A stretch of 39,543 nucleotides of DNA, taken from Tritrichomonas foetus (Eukaryota > Parabasalia > Tritrichomonadida > Tritrichomonadidae). The notes under the pieces were generated by a model that worked only from the letters and a program-made list of their open reading frames with translations, ran no database searches and was not told the origin of the DNA. Shown piece after piece: positions 28,084-37,321 of the stretch; the stretch's first letter is position 1; each line of letters opens with the position of its first letter. The stretch is taken from positions 42,442 through 81,984 of the forward strand of contig MLAK01000662.1 in assembly GCA_001839685.1 (NCBI GenBank). The letters are read 5' to 3'. The position numbers and the translations under genes are program-made.

Positions 28084-28475
28084 GGATGGTGCTTCTATGC
28101 ATCATTTTTTTATTATTATTCTTTATTATTTGGGAAGGAATGATATATATTTATTATATTATATTATTTATTGGTTTTATTTAGATTTTATAATTATTTG
28201 ATTTATCCTAGATGTGACACAATAAAATTTAGCTAATATAACTCTATTTTTATTTACTTTTTTCTTCAGTTCTGGATTTCATGAGTGATTTTCATATAAC
28301 CAATAAAAAAACCATTTTTTGTAGTTAGCTAACATGCCAATAAAATGGACTGACACTTCATGAAATCCGTACAAAAACGAAACAACTAAATCAAAAAAGT
28401 AAACGAAATAATTTTCATCATCGTTTATTTATAGAAATAATAATAATATATATAAGAAATTAAAGCTCACTCAGT
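28084..28475. other. Convergent spacer, DENN and coiled-coil genes
   Basis: This is 392 bases between two convergent genes, holding both 3' ends. It contains a run of ATT/TAT just after the DENN stop and the inverted repeat listed separately. No gene is seen. Confidence 0.55.
28274..28368. repeat. 95-bp inverted-repeat element
   Basis: GGATTTCATGA (28274-28284) and its exact complement TCATGAAATCC (28358-28368) bound a 73-base interior. Allowing a one-base gap the arms extend to 14 and 15 bases. The interior has a further weak pairing of CCATTTT and AAAATGG and a TTAGCTAA palindrome. It could fold as a long hairpin at the 3' end of either convergent transcript, or be a tiny inverted-repeat element; no flanking target duplication is seen. 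Confidence 0.5.
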
Positions 28476-29345
28476 TCAGTGCCTTATGAGGGATCTGTTT
28501 CCAGAATAGCTCACTGCAGCAGATAATCTCGAGTCATCTCTTCTCGGGGAAGCCTGGGACATTGCACGCGATTCTGCTCGTGTTTTCCTTGGTGAAAAGT
28601 TTTGTATAATCTTGTCGCGTGCAGCTTGGCTAACTTTATCTTTTGCAACAGCTTGAATAATCATTGTAGTGTTTCTTGCTTTTTCCACTTCAAGATTAGC
28701 CTCGGCTGTTTTCTTCATTCCCTCCGCTTTAAGCCTGAGTGTTTTCAGAAGTGACTTTAGGTGCCGATGGAGGAATTGGAATTCAGAGAAATGACGATTC
28801 GTCATTTTCTTATATTGAGCTGCAAAATCACGATCAAGTTTCTTCAGTTCAGGCGATTTTTTTTGCTCCAAATAGTTTTGGACTTTATCGCGCACGCCAA
28901 TGGCGTTATCGTATAATTTACACATGGCCAGAAGTCTAGCTGTAGCAAATTCTGTTTGTGCTTTCTCTGTCTGCCTGCTCAGCTCGAGCGCGCGGGCTTC
29001 TCTCCATTTTTGCTCGAGGATGGACGCCTCTTCCCTCTGCTTGACAACAAGGTTCTTACAGTAGTCCTGCCATAGCGTTTGATAGTGATCGGCATTTTCT
29101 AGGTACTCTTTACTGATTTGAGAGACTTCTGAATAATAATTATCGAAAACTTGCTGCGTGAGAATTTGTGACTGTTCTTCGTAATGGCATTCTTCATCAT
29201 ATGTCTCATCGTTTATCTCAAATTGGCGTCTTGAGATTTGTAAGGCTTTTTCAAAATCCATATGCAGGATCGCGTCGATCTCAGCATTTTCGTTCTCATC
29301 GATATCGTAAACTTCGTCTTCTTCAAAATCTTGGTCGTCGTTCAT
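28476..29345 (-). CDS. Unrecognised coiled-coil protein, 289 aa
   Basis: I do not recognise a named family. The first 60 residues are strongly acidic (EEDEVYDIDENENAEID). Residues 60-235 are nearly all helical with heptad character and many Lys, Glu, Gln and Arg, consistent with a long coiled coil. A conserved-looking stretch HFSEFQFLHRHLKSLLKTLR is at about 194-213. The tail from about 250 is basic and Ser/Arg-rich (SPRKTRAESRAMSQASPRR), with SP sites suggesting phosphorylation. There is no membrane span. An N-terminal acidic segment, a coiled coil and a basic tail would suit a cytoskeletal or scaffold role, which is inference. The gene is convergent with the DENN gene and starts 295 bases from the 3' end of the PP5 gene. 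Confidence 0.85.
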   Translation of the reverse strand: MNDDQDFEEDEVYDIDENENAEIDAILHMDFEKALQISRRQFEINDETYDEECHYEEQSQILTQQVFDNYYSEVSQISKEYLENADHYQTLWQDYCKNLVVKQREEASILEQKWREARALELSRQTEKAQTEFATARLLAMCKLYDNAIGVRDKVQNYLEQKKSPELKKLDRDFAAQYKKMTNRHFSEFQFLHRHLKSLLKTLRLKAEGMKKTAEANLEVEKARNTTMIIQAVAKDKVSQAARDKIIQNFSPRKTRAESRAMSQASPRRDDSRLSAAVSYSGNRSLIRH

Positions 29346-29640
29346 TTTATTGTTGATTTTTTTCTGGCGATTATTTTTGATTAAATTTTTTTTAGGTTTC
29401 GTTTAATTTAATTGTTTTATTTTCTGAAAATTGTTCAAGGAGTGTTTCCAATTTTTGAGTTATTGTGAATAGATAAACATTCAAAAAGTTACAATAAATT
29501 TACTTTATGACCAGTTATAAACTGAAAAAGAAAAAGAATTAATTTGCATTTAGCCTAAACGAGTGATAACCTGTTTGACAATGTGCAGTTAAAAATATTT
29601 ATGTATGATGCCATTTAAAAGAAAATTTTATAAAAATTGA

Positions 29641-31763
29641 TTAAAACATAGAACCAAATGGTGAGAACTTCATTGGCGGATACATTCTTGGAATTGGCCT
29701 TGCACCAAATGTAACAAATGTTGGACCATCAGAAATTGATCCATCAGCATCAAAAGTGAAATCACAGATAGCACCTTTGTTCTGCATTGATCCAATATAG
29801 TTTGGTGCTGAGAATACTGTGATGCATTTTCTGTTGTGTTGTAGCAAATAACCATTTTCTTGAACTTGATGTGATCTGACCAAGTACGAAAGATTATTAT
29901 TAGAAAGCACACGTTGTGTTACATCTGGACCAAATGTTCTTGTGATGCCTCTGGGTGATGGTGCAAGTCCAGGAGAGTCCATTGGATCTGCCCAGAGAAC
30001 ATCATTGATGATTCCTTGTTCTGGTGGTTGACAGAAACGATTTGATGCATTCACTTTCTCAATTGTCATTGTGGAATCACTTAATCCACCATGAACAACT
30101 AAGACTTTGCCATTCAACACGTGTCCAATTGGAAGTGTGTTGAAGAACTCAGCAAAAGCTTCATAAACATTTCTGTTATATTTAGTTGTACATTCTTTCT
30201 CGAAACCATACATAGCATTCATCGCACGAGTCTCACTGTGTGTTAATAAATTCATAAAATAAGCAACAAAAAAATTATTTCAAACAATTCAAAACAGATC
30301 TCAAACATCCATCAAATAAAACACAGATATAAATGGGAATAAAACATTAATATTCACATGAATCAAACTAGCTCATTAAATCATATAAAACAGTAGAATA
30401 AAACCTAATGAGTTAGTAATTAAACTAAATCAAGCCTATTAAAAGAAAGTTTGAGTGTTGTGAATGAATGAAAAACAATTTTTTTTGCTTATTAAAGAAC
30501 ATACTGATTGCCTCTATTCATATAAATACAATTTGGATCATGAAGTTTCCAAGCAAGAAGAGAAATCATAATTTCAACTCCCATTGATCCACGATCAACA
30601 AAATCACCATTGAACAAATAGGGATTTTGTGAAGATGGATATCCATTTTCATCAAAAATAGCAATAACATCTTGGAATTGTCCATGAGTATCACCAACAA
30701 TGTGGAATTTTCCGTTGATCTTCAATGTAACAACATTCTTTTCGCATCTCATCATATCTTCAACAGCACTAATCATAGAAAGAACTTCAGAAGCAGGCGG
30801 TCTTTTGTCTCTGAGCATTTCTTGCATTAATTCCTTGATGTAGGAAGTTGTGTATTTGCCAGAATTGCTAGAAGGTGGGGATTGCGGACGAACTTCTGGT
30901 GGTGGAGCACCTTTTGAAGGTTGGGAAGGTGATGGATCAGGGATTGTTGGTGGCTGCATTGTATCATTGAATGAACGCTGATTCCTTCCACCATAAGTAT
31001 CTCTTTGATAACCTGTATCTCTTTGGTAACCTGTATCTCTTTGTTGTCTTGTTGGTGATTGATAGCCTGTATCTCTTTGATAACCCGTATCTCTTTGTTG
31101 CCTCGTTGGTGATTGATAACCTGTATCACGTTGGTACCGACTGTCTCTTTGATATCCAGTGTCTCTTTGATAGCCTGTATCACGCTGTTGACGAGTTGGT
31201 GATTGGTAGCCAGTGTCCCTTTGATAGCCAGTGTCTCTCTGGTATCCTGCATCTCGTTGGTAGCCAGTGTCCCTTTGCTGCCTTACTGGAGATGGCTGCT
31301 GTCTTTGTGGCGGCTGCTGATAGGCTGGCTGTGGTTGTGGCTGCGGTGGAGCTTGTTTGTTTTGGTTGATGTTTTGGAGTTCAGACTCTGGAACATTTGC
31401 CTTAATTAGATCAATTCTATTTTTGATAAAATTATCAGTTGGCTCGAGTTTCAGAGCTGAGTTGAAGTCAGCGTAGGCATCTGCCCATTTCAGACTCTCA
31501 CAGTAAGCGTTTCCGCGTCGAAGGTATCCACGATAATTTGATGGATCGATCTCGATTGCTTTTGTCGCTGAGAAAATTGCATCTTGAACTCGTTCTAGAA
31601 TCAATTCTGTTTGTGAAAGGCACGTGTAAATGTTTGCGAGTTGAGCTTTATCGTTTGGTGAGCATTTTTCAGCAGCGGCCAAATAACATCTGTATGCTTC
31701 GAAATATTGTTTGCGTCTAAATTTTTCATTTCCTTCGGTTCGAAGTGCTCCGGCACTACTCAT
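29641..31763 (-). CDS. PP5: PP5-type Ser/Thr phosphatase with TPR domain, split by one intron
   Basis: The coding region joins 31763-30505 and 30235-29641 (1854 bases, 617 aa). It is protein phosphatase 5: three TPR repeats (1-125, an Hsp90-binding type), a linker, and a PPP catalytic domain from about 305. Metal and active-site motifs are GDTHG (357-361), GDFVDRG (386-392) and GNHE (418-421), with HGG in exon 2 and the SAPNY motif near the end. GNHE is broken in the genomic sequence: exon 1 gives GN plus CA and exon 2 supplies the T of His, so splicing is needed to make an active enzyme. Retention would give a stop after three residues. The linker, short in other PP5s, here holds about thirteen copies of an RDTGYQ-type repeat (161-257). 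An ATTTTTAAACG motif is 36 bases upstream of the start, in reverse orientation. Confidence 0.93.
30236..30504 (-). other. Spliceosomal intron of the PP5 gene (trichomonad type)
   Basis: On the minus strand the intron begins GTATGT (30504-30499) and ends ATTAACACACAG (30247-30236), the fused branch-point and acceptor block known in Trichomonas introns (ACTAACACACAG). It is 269 bases long and splits the His codon of the catalytic GNHE motif in phase 2. Removing it joins two frames exactly in register and restores a motif invariant in the family, which is strong proof of the boundaries. Confidence 0.96.
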
Positions 31764-32160
31764 TTTGTCAAAATTTTGGAAAAAACGAAAATATTAATAT
31801 TTTTAAACGTGTTTTCTTAACGTTCGATGAAAATTCTATTATTATTCGGTCTTTCAGATTGAACATTTTCTGTAAATTATTTATTCAAAAAATGTCGAGG
31901 TCGAGGAAAGCACGTTTAGTACTTTGGTGAAAAATAACATTTTTTTATATCACATAATTGACTATCGGTTGAAAACCATTTTTTCACAAACTGAAGGTGA
32001 TGTCAAGAAACAGAAAATAGAACCAATTGTCAATAATATCATTTTATTTACAATTTATCACATTAGATATTTTCTTTTGGATTTGTTTCAATCGAAATAA
32101 TGATACAATTATGTTTTCAAATAAAGAATAATATTAAGATAGATAGATTTTTATATAAAT
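31764..32160. other. Intergenic region upstream of PP5
   Basis: This is 397 bases between the minus-strand 895-aa gene (its 3' end) and the PP5 start. It holds the PP5 promoter, including ATTTTTAAACGTGT at 31799-31812 and AACGTT at 31819-31824. A plus-strand frame (31745-31930) overlaps the PP5 start and is not credible. Confidence 0.55.
31799..31812 (+). promoter_or_regulatory. ATTTTTAAACG motif upstream of PP5
   Basis: This is an exact copy of the 11-bp core followed by TGT, 36 bases upstream of the PP5 start and in the opposite orientation to the gene. See the copies at 9847, 34894, 35276 and 39431. Confidence 0.4.
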
Positions 32161-34848
32161 TTATGGATAGTTTCTACCAGAAAGTCTCCGCACCTTATGA
32201 CTATCTAAAAAATAATTTTTAAGGTTTGGCTTGTCATCCAAAAAAGCTTTAAACTTATTTAGGATGTGAATATATTTAAATGGACAAGTGTTCTCGGCTA
32301 CAGAAAGTAAAATATTAATTTTAATTTTTGCTGCAGCCAACAATTGAAGCATGTAAAATTGGTCATTGTTATTAGAAATATATTTCATGATCATTTTAAA
32401 TATTTCCAAAATTTTGGGCCAGCTTCTTGCTTCAAGTGCTCCACCAACCATTTGCAATTGGATTGGTGATGATATTATGTTTGATAAGAAAAATTGGTGA
32501 TTCGTTATTACAGTAGTAAATAATCGGATTGTACAAATTGATACATCATTATCACCACAAACAAGCATTGTAACTAATTGTTTAATAAATGCATCAACTT
32601 TCAAAACATATTCGGAAGAATGATGCCAAACTAACTTTTTAAGTGATTTGATGAGATATATTTTATGCGATTCAATTTTGATGACGGAAAATGTTGAAAA
32701 AATGACACTTTCTAATTGATCCAAATATTCGTCCCAACTATTCATGTTTGGATATTGTTTTAATCTCTTTTTCATGAAATCGCAAATTGCCAAAGAGAAA
32801 TTTAATAAATCTTCATTGTTATCACTATTGTAACACATAAAAATATTTGGCAAAATAAATAGCGGCCATCTTATATCATTGGCAGGTGATGTTTCATAAA
32901 CTCTGACTGTTGTTAAAATTGTTAAAAAATTGAAAAACTGATGAGATGTATTTAATAAGTAATTTCGTGGATTAATCCTAAGTGAAGCTAAGTGATCAAA
33001 CAATAAAATTGCAGTGTTACTATTCCATAAAAGTTGAGTGGAAAACTTTGGGAAAATATTTGGATTATTTACAGAAATTCGTGAAAGTATTACAAAAATT
33101 GAAGGATTGAAATAAGTCATAAAAACAGGAAGCTTTGGTGAGCGTGATGCAAAAACAAGAAGTAAGAGATTCAAATGTAATTCAGAAATTTTGGACTGGC
33201 CATTTAAAAGGTAGTCATTATTAATAATATCATCATTATTAATTCCAGAATTGTCGATACAACATTCATTAAAGATTTGACAAAATAAAGGTCCATGAAG
33301 TTCCAAAAAATAATTCAAATTTTCGCTTAATGTGGCATATCTATCAACAAAGAATTGATTATTCGATAAAAATATTGCCATTTGATGATAAATACAATGA
33401 AACATAAATATATGTTGTATCGTTTGTAAAATTGCAGCGTTTGGATCTTTTTCATCAATTGGTAAAAGTTCTGGAACATATGTTATTTTATCTGTAAATT
33501 CAGAAAACAATAGAAATATTTTATGTAATGTATTCAAGTCCGCAAAAAGTACGTCACATAAAAGATCATTTTCTTGATCATTTATCAATTTACAAAATGA
33601 TTTAAATAATGAATATCGATATCCAACAGATTTCCTAAATTCATCAAGTTCCAGAAGATCTTTGATAAATTTTACATGTAAATGACCTAACCCCTTCCAT
33701 TCAAAAACGTCAATATCAAATGAATAAAAAACGCCAGCAGCTTCAGCCTGTTCTTTCATTTGTTCTGTAACACCAAAATCTGAAAAGCTATGATAAATTG
33801 TATTGCATGGTTCAAGATCATTTGGGAAAGATAAATGAATTGGTAATTCTTTAATTAGATTCATTTGAAAAGTTGCCTCATAAATATGTTGAATTCCATA
33901 AAGTGATTTTTTATTCAACTCTGATTCATTTTCAAATGGAATATCTTTATAATCATGAAGATTCACGCAACTATTTTTATTAATCAGACTTATGTCTGAT
34001 CCATGTGAAAACTTTCTATTATTAATAATGTTGTAATTTTCATGTGATATTGATTTTAAATGATTTCTTTCTGCCTTTTGAACATTTAACTCGATTTCTT
34101 TATTTTCTTCAATTTGAATATCTGAATCAGAACTTTCGTATGTTTTTGGTTGAAGTTGAACTCCAATCACTTTTTCAAGTTCTTCTGAATGCATTGGCAC
34201 AGTTTTTGAAATCGAAATATCTCTACACCATCTTTTCATCGCAGTTAAATAATCATTGTATGATTTATACAATTTAGGAACTGGCATTTGCGGAATTAAT
34301 TGTCCATTCCATGGCAATTCTATTGAATAATGATTCTTCTTCGGTATTATTTTATTATGGGGACCAGGAATAGGAAAGTTACCATCATTATTAATACCAC
34401 CGTTCAAAATAGCATCAATCATTACAATATAATTTTCTGGATATAAAGGTGTACTTGAAATAGAAAATGATTTTGATGCAATCCTGTTTTGATATGTCCC
34501 AGGAACTTTTTCTAGTGATGACATAACATGTGGCTTAGTTGGGCGTCTATAAAACATTCCAATTGGAACAGGAAGAAGATACGGGTTTTCTAAATAAAAA
34601 GATTCATACCAACAACGAACATCATGAAAATATGTTGATTTATCTTCATAATCACTAGGGGATGGAAATCTTTGAATGAATTTTGAAAACAGTGAATCAT
34701 TCTGTTTGTTGTAAAACCTTGATAATGGTTTTCCTTCTCCATTAACAAAAACTAATGTGTCGTCATCTATCGAAGGTGTTGGAACTTCTTCTGGAAATGA
34801 AAATGAATATTCTGCACCAAGAGAAGTTCCAAACGAACGATATATCAT
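32161..34848 (-). CDS. Unrecognised 895-aa protein, probable helical repeats
   Basis: I do not recognise this protein. Residues 1-235 have an ordered, Pro/Tyr/Trp-rich character, with segments such as LPWNGQLIPQMPVPKLYKSY (192-211) and DYLTAMKRWCRD (213-224) that look like conserved interaction sequence. Residues 235-310 are polar and probably disordered. From about 330 to the end the protein is helical, with many hydrophobic helices of 15-20 residues and loops rich in Asn and Asp, which suggests an ARM/HEAT-like solenoid. There is no signal peptide, convincing membrane span or catalytic motif. The stop overlaps TAAA. A copy of the ATTTTTAAACG motif is 46 bases upstream of the start in the same orientation. 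A large scaffold is the best guess, made on shape only. Confidence 0.85.
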   Translation of the reverse strand: MIYRSFGTSLGAEYSFSFPEEVPTPSIDDDTLVFVNGEGKPLSRFYNKQNDSLFSKFIQRFPSPSDYEDKSTYFHDVRCWYESFYLENPYLLPVPIGMFYRRPTKPHVMSSLEKVPGTYQNRIASKSFSISSTPLYPENYIVMIDAILNGGINNDGNFPIPGPHNKIIPKKNHYSIELPWNGQLIPQMPVPKLYKSYNDYLTAMKRWCRDISISKTVPMHSEELEKVIGVQLQPKTYESSDSDIQIEENKEIELNVQKAERNHLKSISHENYNIINNRKFSHGSDISLINKNSCVNLHDYKDIPFENESELNKKSLYGIQHIYEATFQMNLIKELPIHLSFPNDLEPCNTIYHSFSDFGVTEQMKEQAEAAGVFYSFDIDVFEWKGLGHLHVKFIKDLLELDEFRKSVGYRYSLFKSFCKLINDQENDLLCDVLFADLNTLHKIFLLFSEFTDKITYVPELLPIDEKDPNAAILQTIQHIFMFHCIYHQMAIFLSNNQFFVDRYATLSENLNYFLELHGPLFCQIFNECCIDNSGINNDDIINNDYLLNGQSKISELHLNLLLLVFASRSPKLPVFMTYFNPSIFVILSRISVNNPNIFPKFSTQLLWNSNTAILLFDHLASLRINPRNYLLNTSHQFFNFLTILTTVRVYETSPANDIRWPLFILPNIFMCYNSDNNEDLLNFSLAICDFMKKRLKQYPNMNSWDEYLDQLESVIFSTFSVIKIESHKIYLIKSLKKLVWHHSSEYVLKVDAFIKQLVTMLVCGDNDVSICTIRLFTTVITNHQFFLSNIISSPIQLQMVGGALEARSWPKILEIFKMIMKYISNNNDQFYMLQLLAAAKIKINILLSVAENTCPFKYIHILNKFKAFLDDKPNLKNYFLDSHKVRRLSGRNYP

Positions 34849-34893
34849 TCTATTTTCTTGAAACCAAATACCAAAGCAAAAAGTAATCTAAAT

Positions 34894-34907
34894 GCACGTT
34901 TAAAAAT
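34894..34907 (-). promoter_or_regulatory. ATTTTTAAACG motif upstream of 895-aa gene
   Basis: On the minus strand it reads ATTTTTAAACGTGC, 46 bases before the ATG of the 895-aa gene and in the same orientation. It is one of five exact copies of the 11-bp core in the window. Confidence 0.4.
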
Positions 34908-35275
34908 ACTTTTTGAAAGACCAGTGGTTTTGATGTATTATCAAGTATCGTCACGAAAATGATGAATGATCAGAAACTTTCAATCATTAAGAATAAACGA
35001 TCGTGTTATTAGCTACAAATATAAATAAATTGAGCTTATAATTATGTTTTATAATCATATAATTTAACCTTAACATCTAGAAAAAAACAGTTTATAATGT
35101 TCGAGATATCAAATGCACAACATTAAATTTGGTTCTGAAAAGTTATGAACAGTGGTTAATAGCATACTATGATGAACATTTTGATGCAAAAGAGATTAGA
35201 GTATCACTGCAAAGTTTAACAATTGAGAATGGAAATTTAAGATATTGACCAGATATACATTGAAAATTGATTTAA

Positions 35276-35289
35276 GAACGTTTAAAAAT
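35276..35289 (-). promoter_or_regulatory. ATTTTTAAACG motif upstream of HeH-like gene
   Basis: The plus strand reads GAACGTTTAAAAAT, ending 4 bases before the ATG at 35294, so the core is in reverse orientation to the gene. This closeness to the start codon suggests a start-site element, given the very short 5' UTRs of trichomonads. Confidence 0.4.
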
Positions 35290-35293
35290 TCCA

Positions 35294-35740
35294 ATGTCTT
35301 TCAACTGGAATGATATAACCGGATATTCATTAAGCGATTTAAAGCAGCAGTGCAAGACATTAAATCTAGAAACAAAAAAGCAGCCGACAAAACGAGACTT
35401 GATTCAAATTTTGAAGAATTATCAAAAGAAAATGAGTTTAGATCGTGTAAAATCTTCGCCATCGCCACAAAACAGTCAAAGTTCATCTGCATATAATTCA
35501 GGAAGAAACTCGCCAGTGCCATCAAAGATGACTCCAGTGTCAACCGTCAAAACATCCTTATTATCAAGTTCCTCACATGAGACATCAACGAATAAGAAGA
35601 AAAGAATTATTACGCCTGTAAATAGAAACCATAAAAATTCATCAACCGCCAAAAATAACGGAACACCTAAATATTATATTTTTGGTTTTGTGTTGCTCCT
35701 GATGGTAATACTTGTCTTAGGAATTAGTCTTTATAAATAA
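35294..35740 (+). CDS. Tail-anchored HeH/LEM/SAP-like protein, candidate inner nuclear membrane protein
   Basis: This is a 148-aa protein. Residues 11-45 form a helix-extension-helix motif of the HeH/LEM/SAP class (YSLSDLKQQCKTLNL, then TKRDLIQILKNY), a DNA- or chromatin-binding fold. Residues 50-125 are a Ser/Asn/Lys-rich disordered linker with SP and TP sites and a basic KKKR (101-104). Residues 128-147 form a single membrane span, with only one residue after it, so it is tail-anchored. An N-terminal HeH plus a membrane span is the plan of Src1/Heh1, Lem2/MAN1 and emerin, which tether chromatin to the inner nuclear membrane. A SAP-like DNA-binding protein in another membrane is possible. 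The stop overlaps TAAA. The protein is much shorter than Lem2/MAN1 and lacks their second span and MSC domain. Confidence 0.72.
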   Translation: MSFNWNDITGYSLSDLKQQCKTLNLETKKQPTKRDLIQILKNYQKKMSLDRVKSSPSPQNSQSSSAYNSGRNSPVPSKMTPVSTVKTSLLSSSSHETSTNKKKRIITPVNRNHKNSSTAKNNGTPKYYIFGFVLLLMVILVLGISLYK

Positions 35741-36056
35741 AATTTGTTTCTATGCATTCTTATTATTGACTAATATAACAAATTTTCAAATTTCTCATAT
35801 TTTTTTATCTTAATTGAATCTTAAATAACCAATGCATTTTTGAATTTCTATGTAGTTTCTATGTAGCTATTGTTCATGTCATTTTTGGATTCAAATAGAT
35901 AGTTTTTGAATATTTTTTTTTGTGTTCATGAATGATTCAATGAATTTGATTCTACATGTGAATAGAATGAATAGTTCAGAATTAAAAAGAATTTTCAATA
36001 ATATTATAAAAAATACTTTTATTTAATAACATTTCCGCAGATTTTTTCAAAAATCA
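35741..36056. other. Convergent spacer, HeH-like and coiled-coil genes
   Basis: This is 316 bases of A+T-rich sequence holding the 3' ends of two convergent genes. TATGTAGTTTCTATGTAGCTA at 35850-35870 is a short direct repeat. I see no gene. Confidence 0.5.
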
Positions 36057-36671
36057 CTATTTACAGCTTTTATCTATGATCATTGCTGTTGTGCGATATT
36101 GCCTTCTCAAATCTCGCAACTCTTTTTCAATTTTTGCAATTCGTGGATCAGTTCTCAAATAATCAGATGATCTCAAATATGATGGTTTTGGCTTATACCC
36201 ACCTGCCTGCTTTCCAACGAAGTGGGAATGAACTATAGCCTTTTGGTTAGTTATATCAATAGGCTTAAATGATGTTTTACTTCTAACATGGTGGGGAAAC
36301 TTTTGTGTGAAAAAGTTATCGCTTTTTGAAAGAGAATTTCCACTTTTTGTGAACGAATTTTGTCCAGAAGAGTCGGCTATTGAACTTTTTGTGGAGGAGT
36401 CATTGTCGCTTAAAATTGAGTTTTCTTCTTCTTCAAATGAGCCACATGTACTCTTCTTAACTGTATTGACTAGTGATAATTTGTCTTGCAATTCATCTAC
36501 TTGGGTTTTGGCCACCTGTCGAAATTTGAAAATAATAATTTTTTGTTGTTCGAAAAGTTCGTTTTTTTGTTCATCAGAAAAGTTCTTGATTTCGTCTGCT
36601 GTGGGGAGTCCACCTTCTCGAACTTCGCTGATGATGCTGTTCAACAAAGGAGAAGGGGCGAAATTTTGCAT
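36057..36671 (-). CDS. Unrecognised small protein with terminal coiled coils, 204 aa
   Basis: I do not recognise a family. Residues 25-75 form a coiled-coil helix (DEIKNFSDEQKNELFEQQK, then a hydrophobic IIIFKF run and DELQDKLSL). Residues 80-130 are Ser/Asp/Asn-rich and disordered. A conserved-looking patch HSHFVGKQAGGYKPKPSYL lies at 148-166, followed by a C-terminal helix rich in Arg, Lys and Glu (RIAKIEKELRDLRRQYRTTA). The C-terminus is CK. No membrane span, signal peptide or catalytic motif is visible. The two helices separated by a flexible middle suggest an adaptor or structural protein. It is a real gene by codon use and its ordered ends. Confidence 0.8.
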   Translation of the reverse strand: MQNFAPSPLLNSIISEVREGGLPTADEIKNFSDEQKNELFEQQKIIIFKFRQVAKTQVDELQDKLSLVNTVKKSTCGSFEEEENSILSDNDSSTKSSIADSSGQNSFTKSGNSLSKSDNFFTQKFPHHVRSKTSFKPIDITNQKAIVHSHFVGKQAGGYKPKPSYLRSSDYLRTDPRIAKIEKELRDLRRQYRTTAMIIDKSCK

Positions 36672-37321
36672 TCAAAATGATAAATACTCAATTTTTTCTG
36701 TAAAATGAAATCGCCCTGAAAAAGTTATTAAACCGTTCGATTAAATCTGGAAATATCTTGATGTATAATTGATATTTTTGGTTATCAAACAATTTATTAT
36801 TTTTCAATTATGAAATAAATGCCTATTCAATATAATTATACCTATTAATATGAAAGTCAGTGAGATAACAGCAAAAATATAATATTATATTTTTTTAGTA
36901 ATCTGAAATGGGAAATATCTTGATATTTTATCGGGGAAAAGGATATTTTTCCAATAGAATTCCTTTAACATTTTCGAATACAATTTATAAAGTTAGTTAA
37001 TTAGTTTTCTCAATGATAGAAATCATAATTTCATTAAAACTTAACTCATTTTTTAATTGAATAAATTGTCTTAATTTGCAAACATTATATTTTAATTCAC
37101 ATAAATTTTCCATTTTTTTGATATCGAATGATTTTTGAAAAAAAGAAAAAAAAATCTGATGAAATTGTTTTCAAGCAGATTTAATGCGCATCAAATCACT
37201 ACTCACCATGCATTTCTAACAATGTCTTTAACAAAATGCATGACCCATCCGTTACCAATTCTGACCCTGCTACTTTCAAATTCATTGGAAGGAAAAATCT
37301 ATACGTTAAACAATTTTTGCA
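36672..37321. other. Divergent spacer before the Cdc25-like gene
   Basis: This is 650 bases between divergent genes with no credible gene inside. The last 35 bases before the Cdc25-like start contain TACGTTAAA (37302-37310), a relative of the ACGTTTAAA core found at other starts and also present before the INCENP-like gene (10539-10547). A frame from 37135 overlaps the Cdc25-like start and starts with TTG; it is rejected. Confidence 0.55.

Larger units (their letters stand above)
34849..35293. other. Divergent promoter region between 895-aa and HeH-like genes
   Basis: This is 445 bases between two divergent genes, with one ATTTTTAAACG core near each start (34907-34894 and 35289-35276). Both read in the minus orientation. 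No gene or RNA is seen between them. Confidence 0.55.

Noticed and set aside
31745..31930. 61-codon plus-strand frame at the PP5 start
   Set aside because: It overlaps the PP5 start and promoter motif, and its composition is that of spacer DNA.
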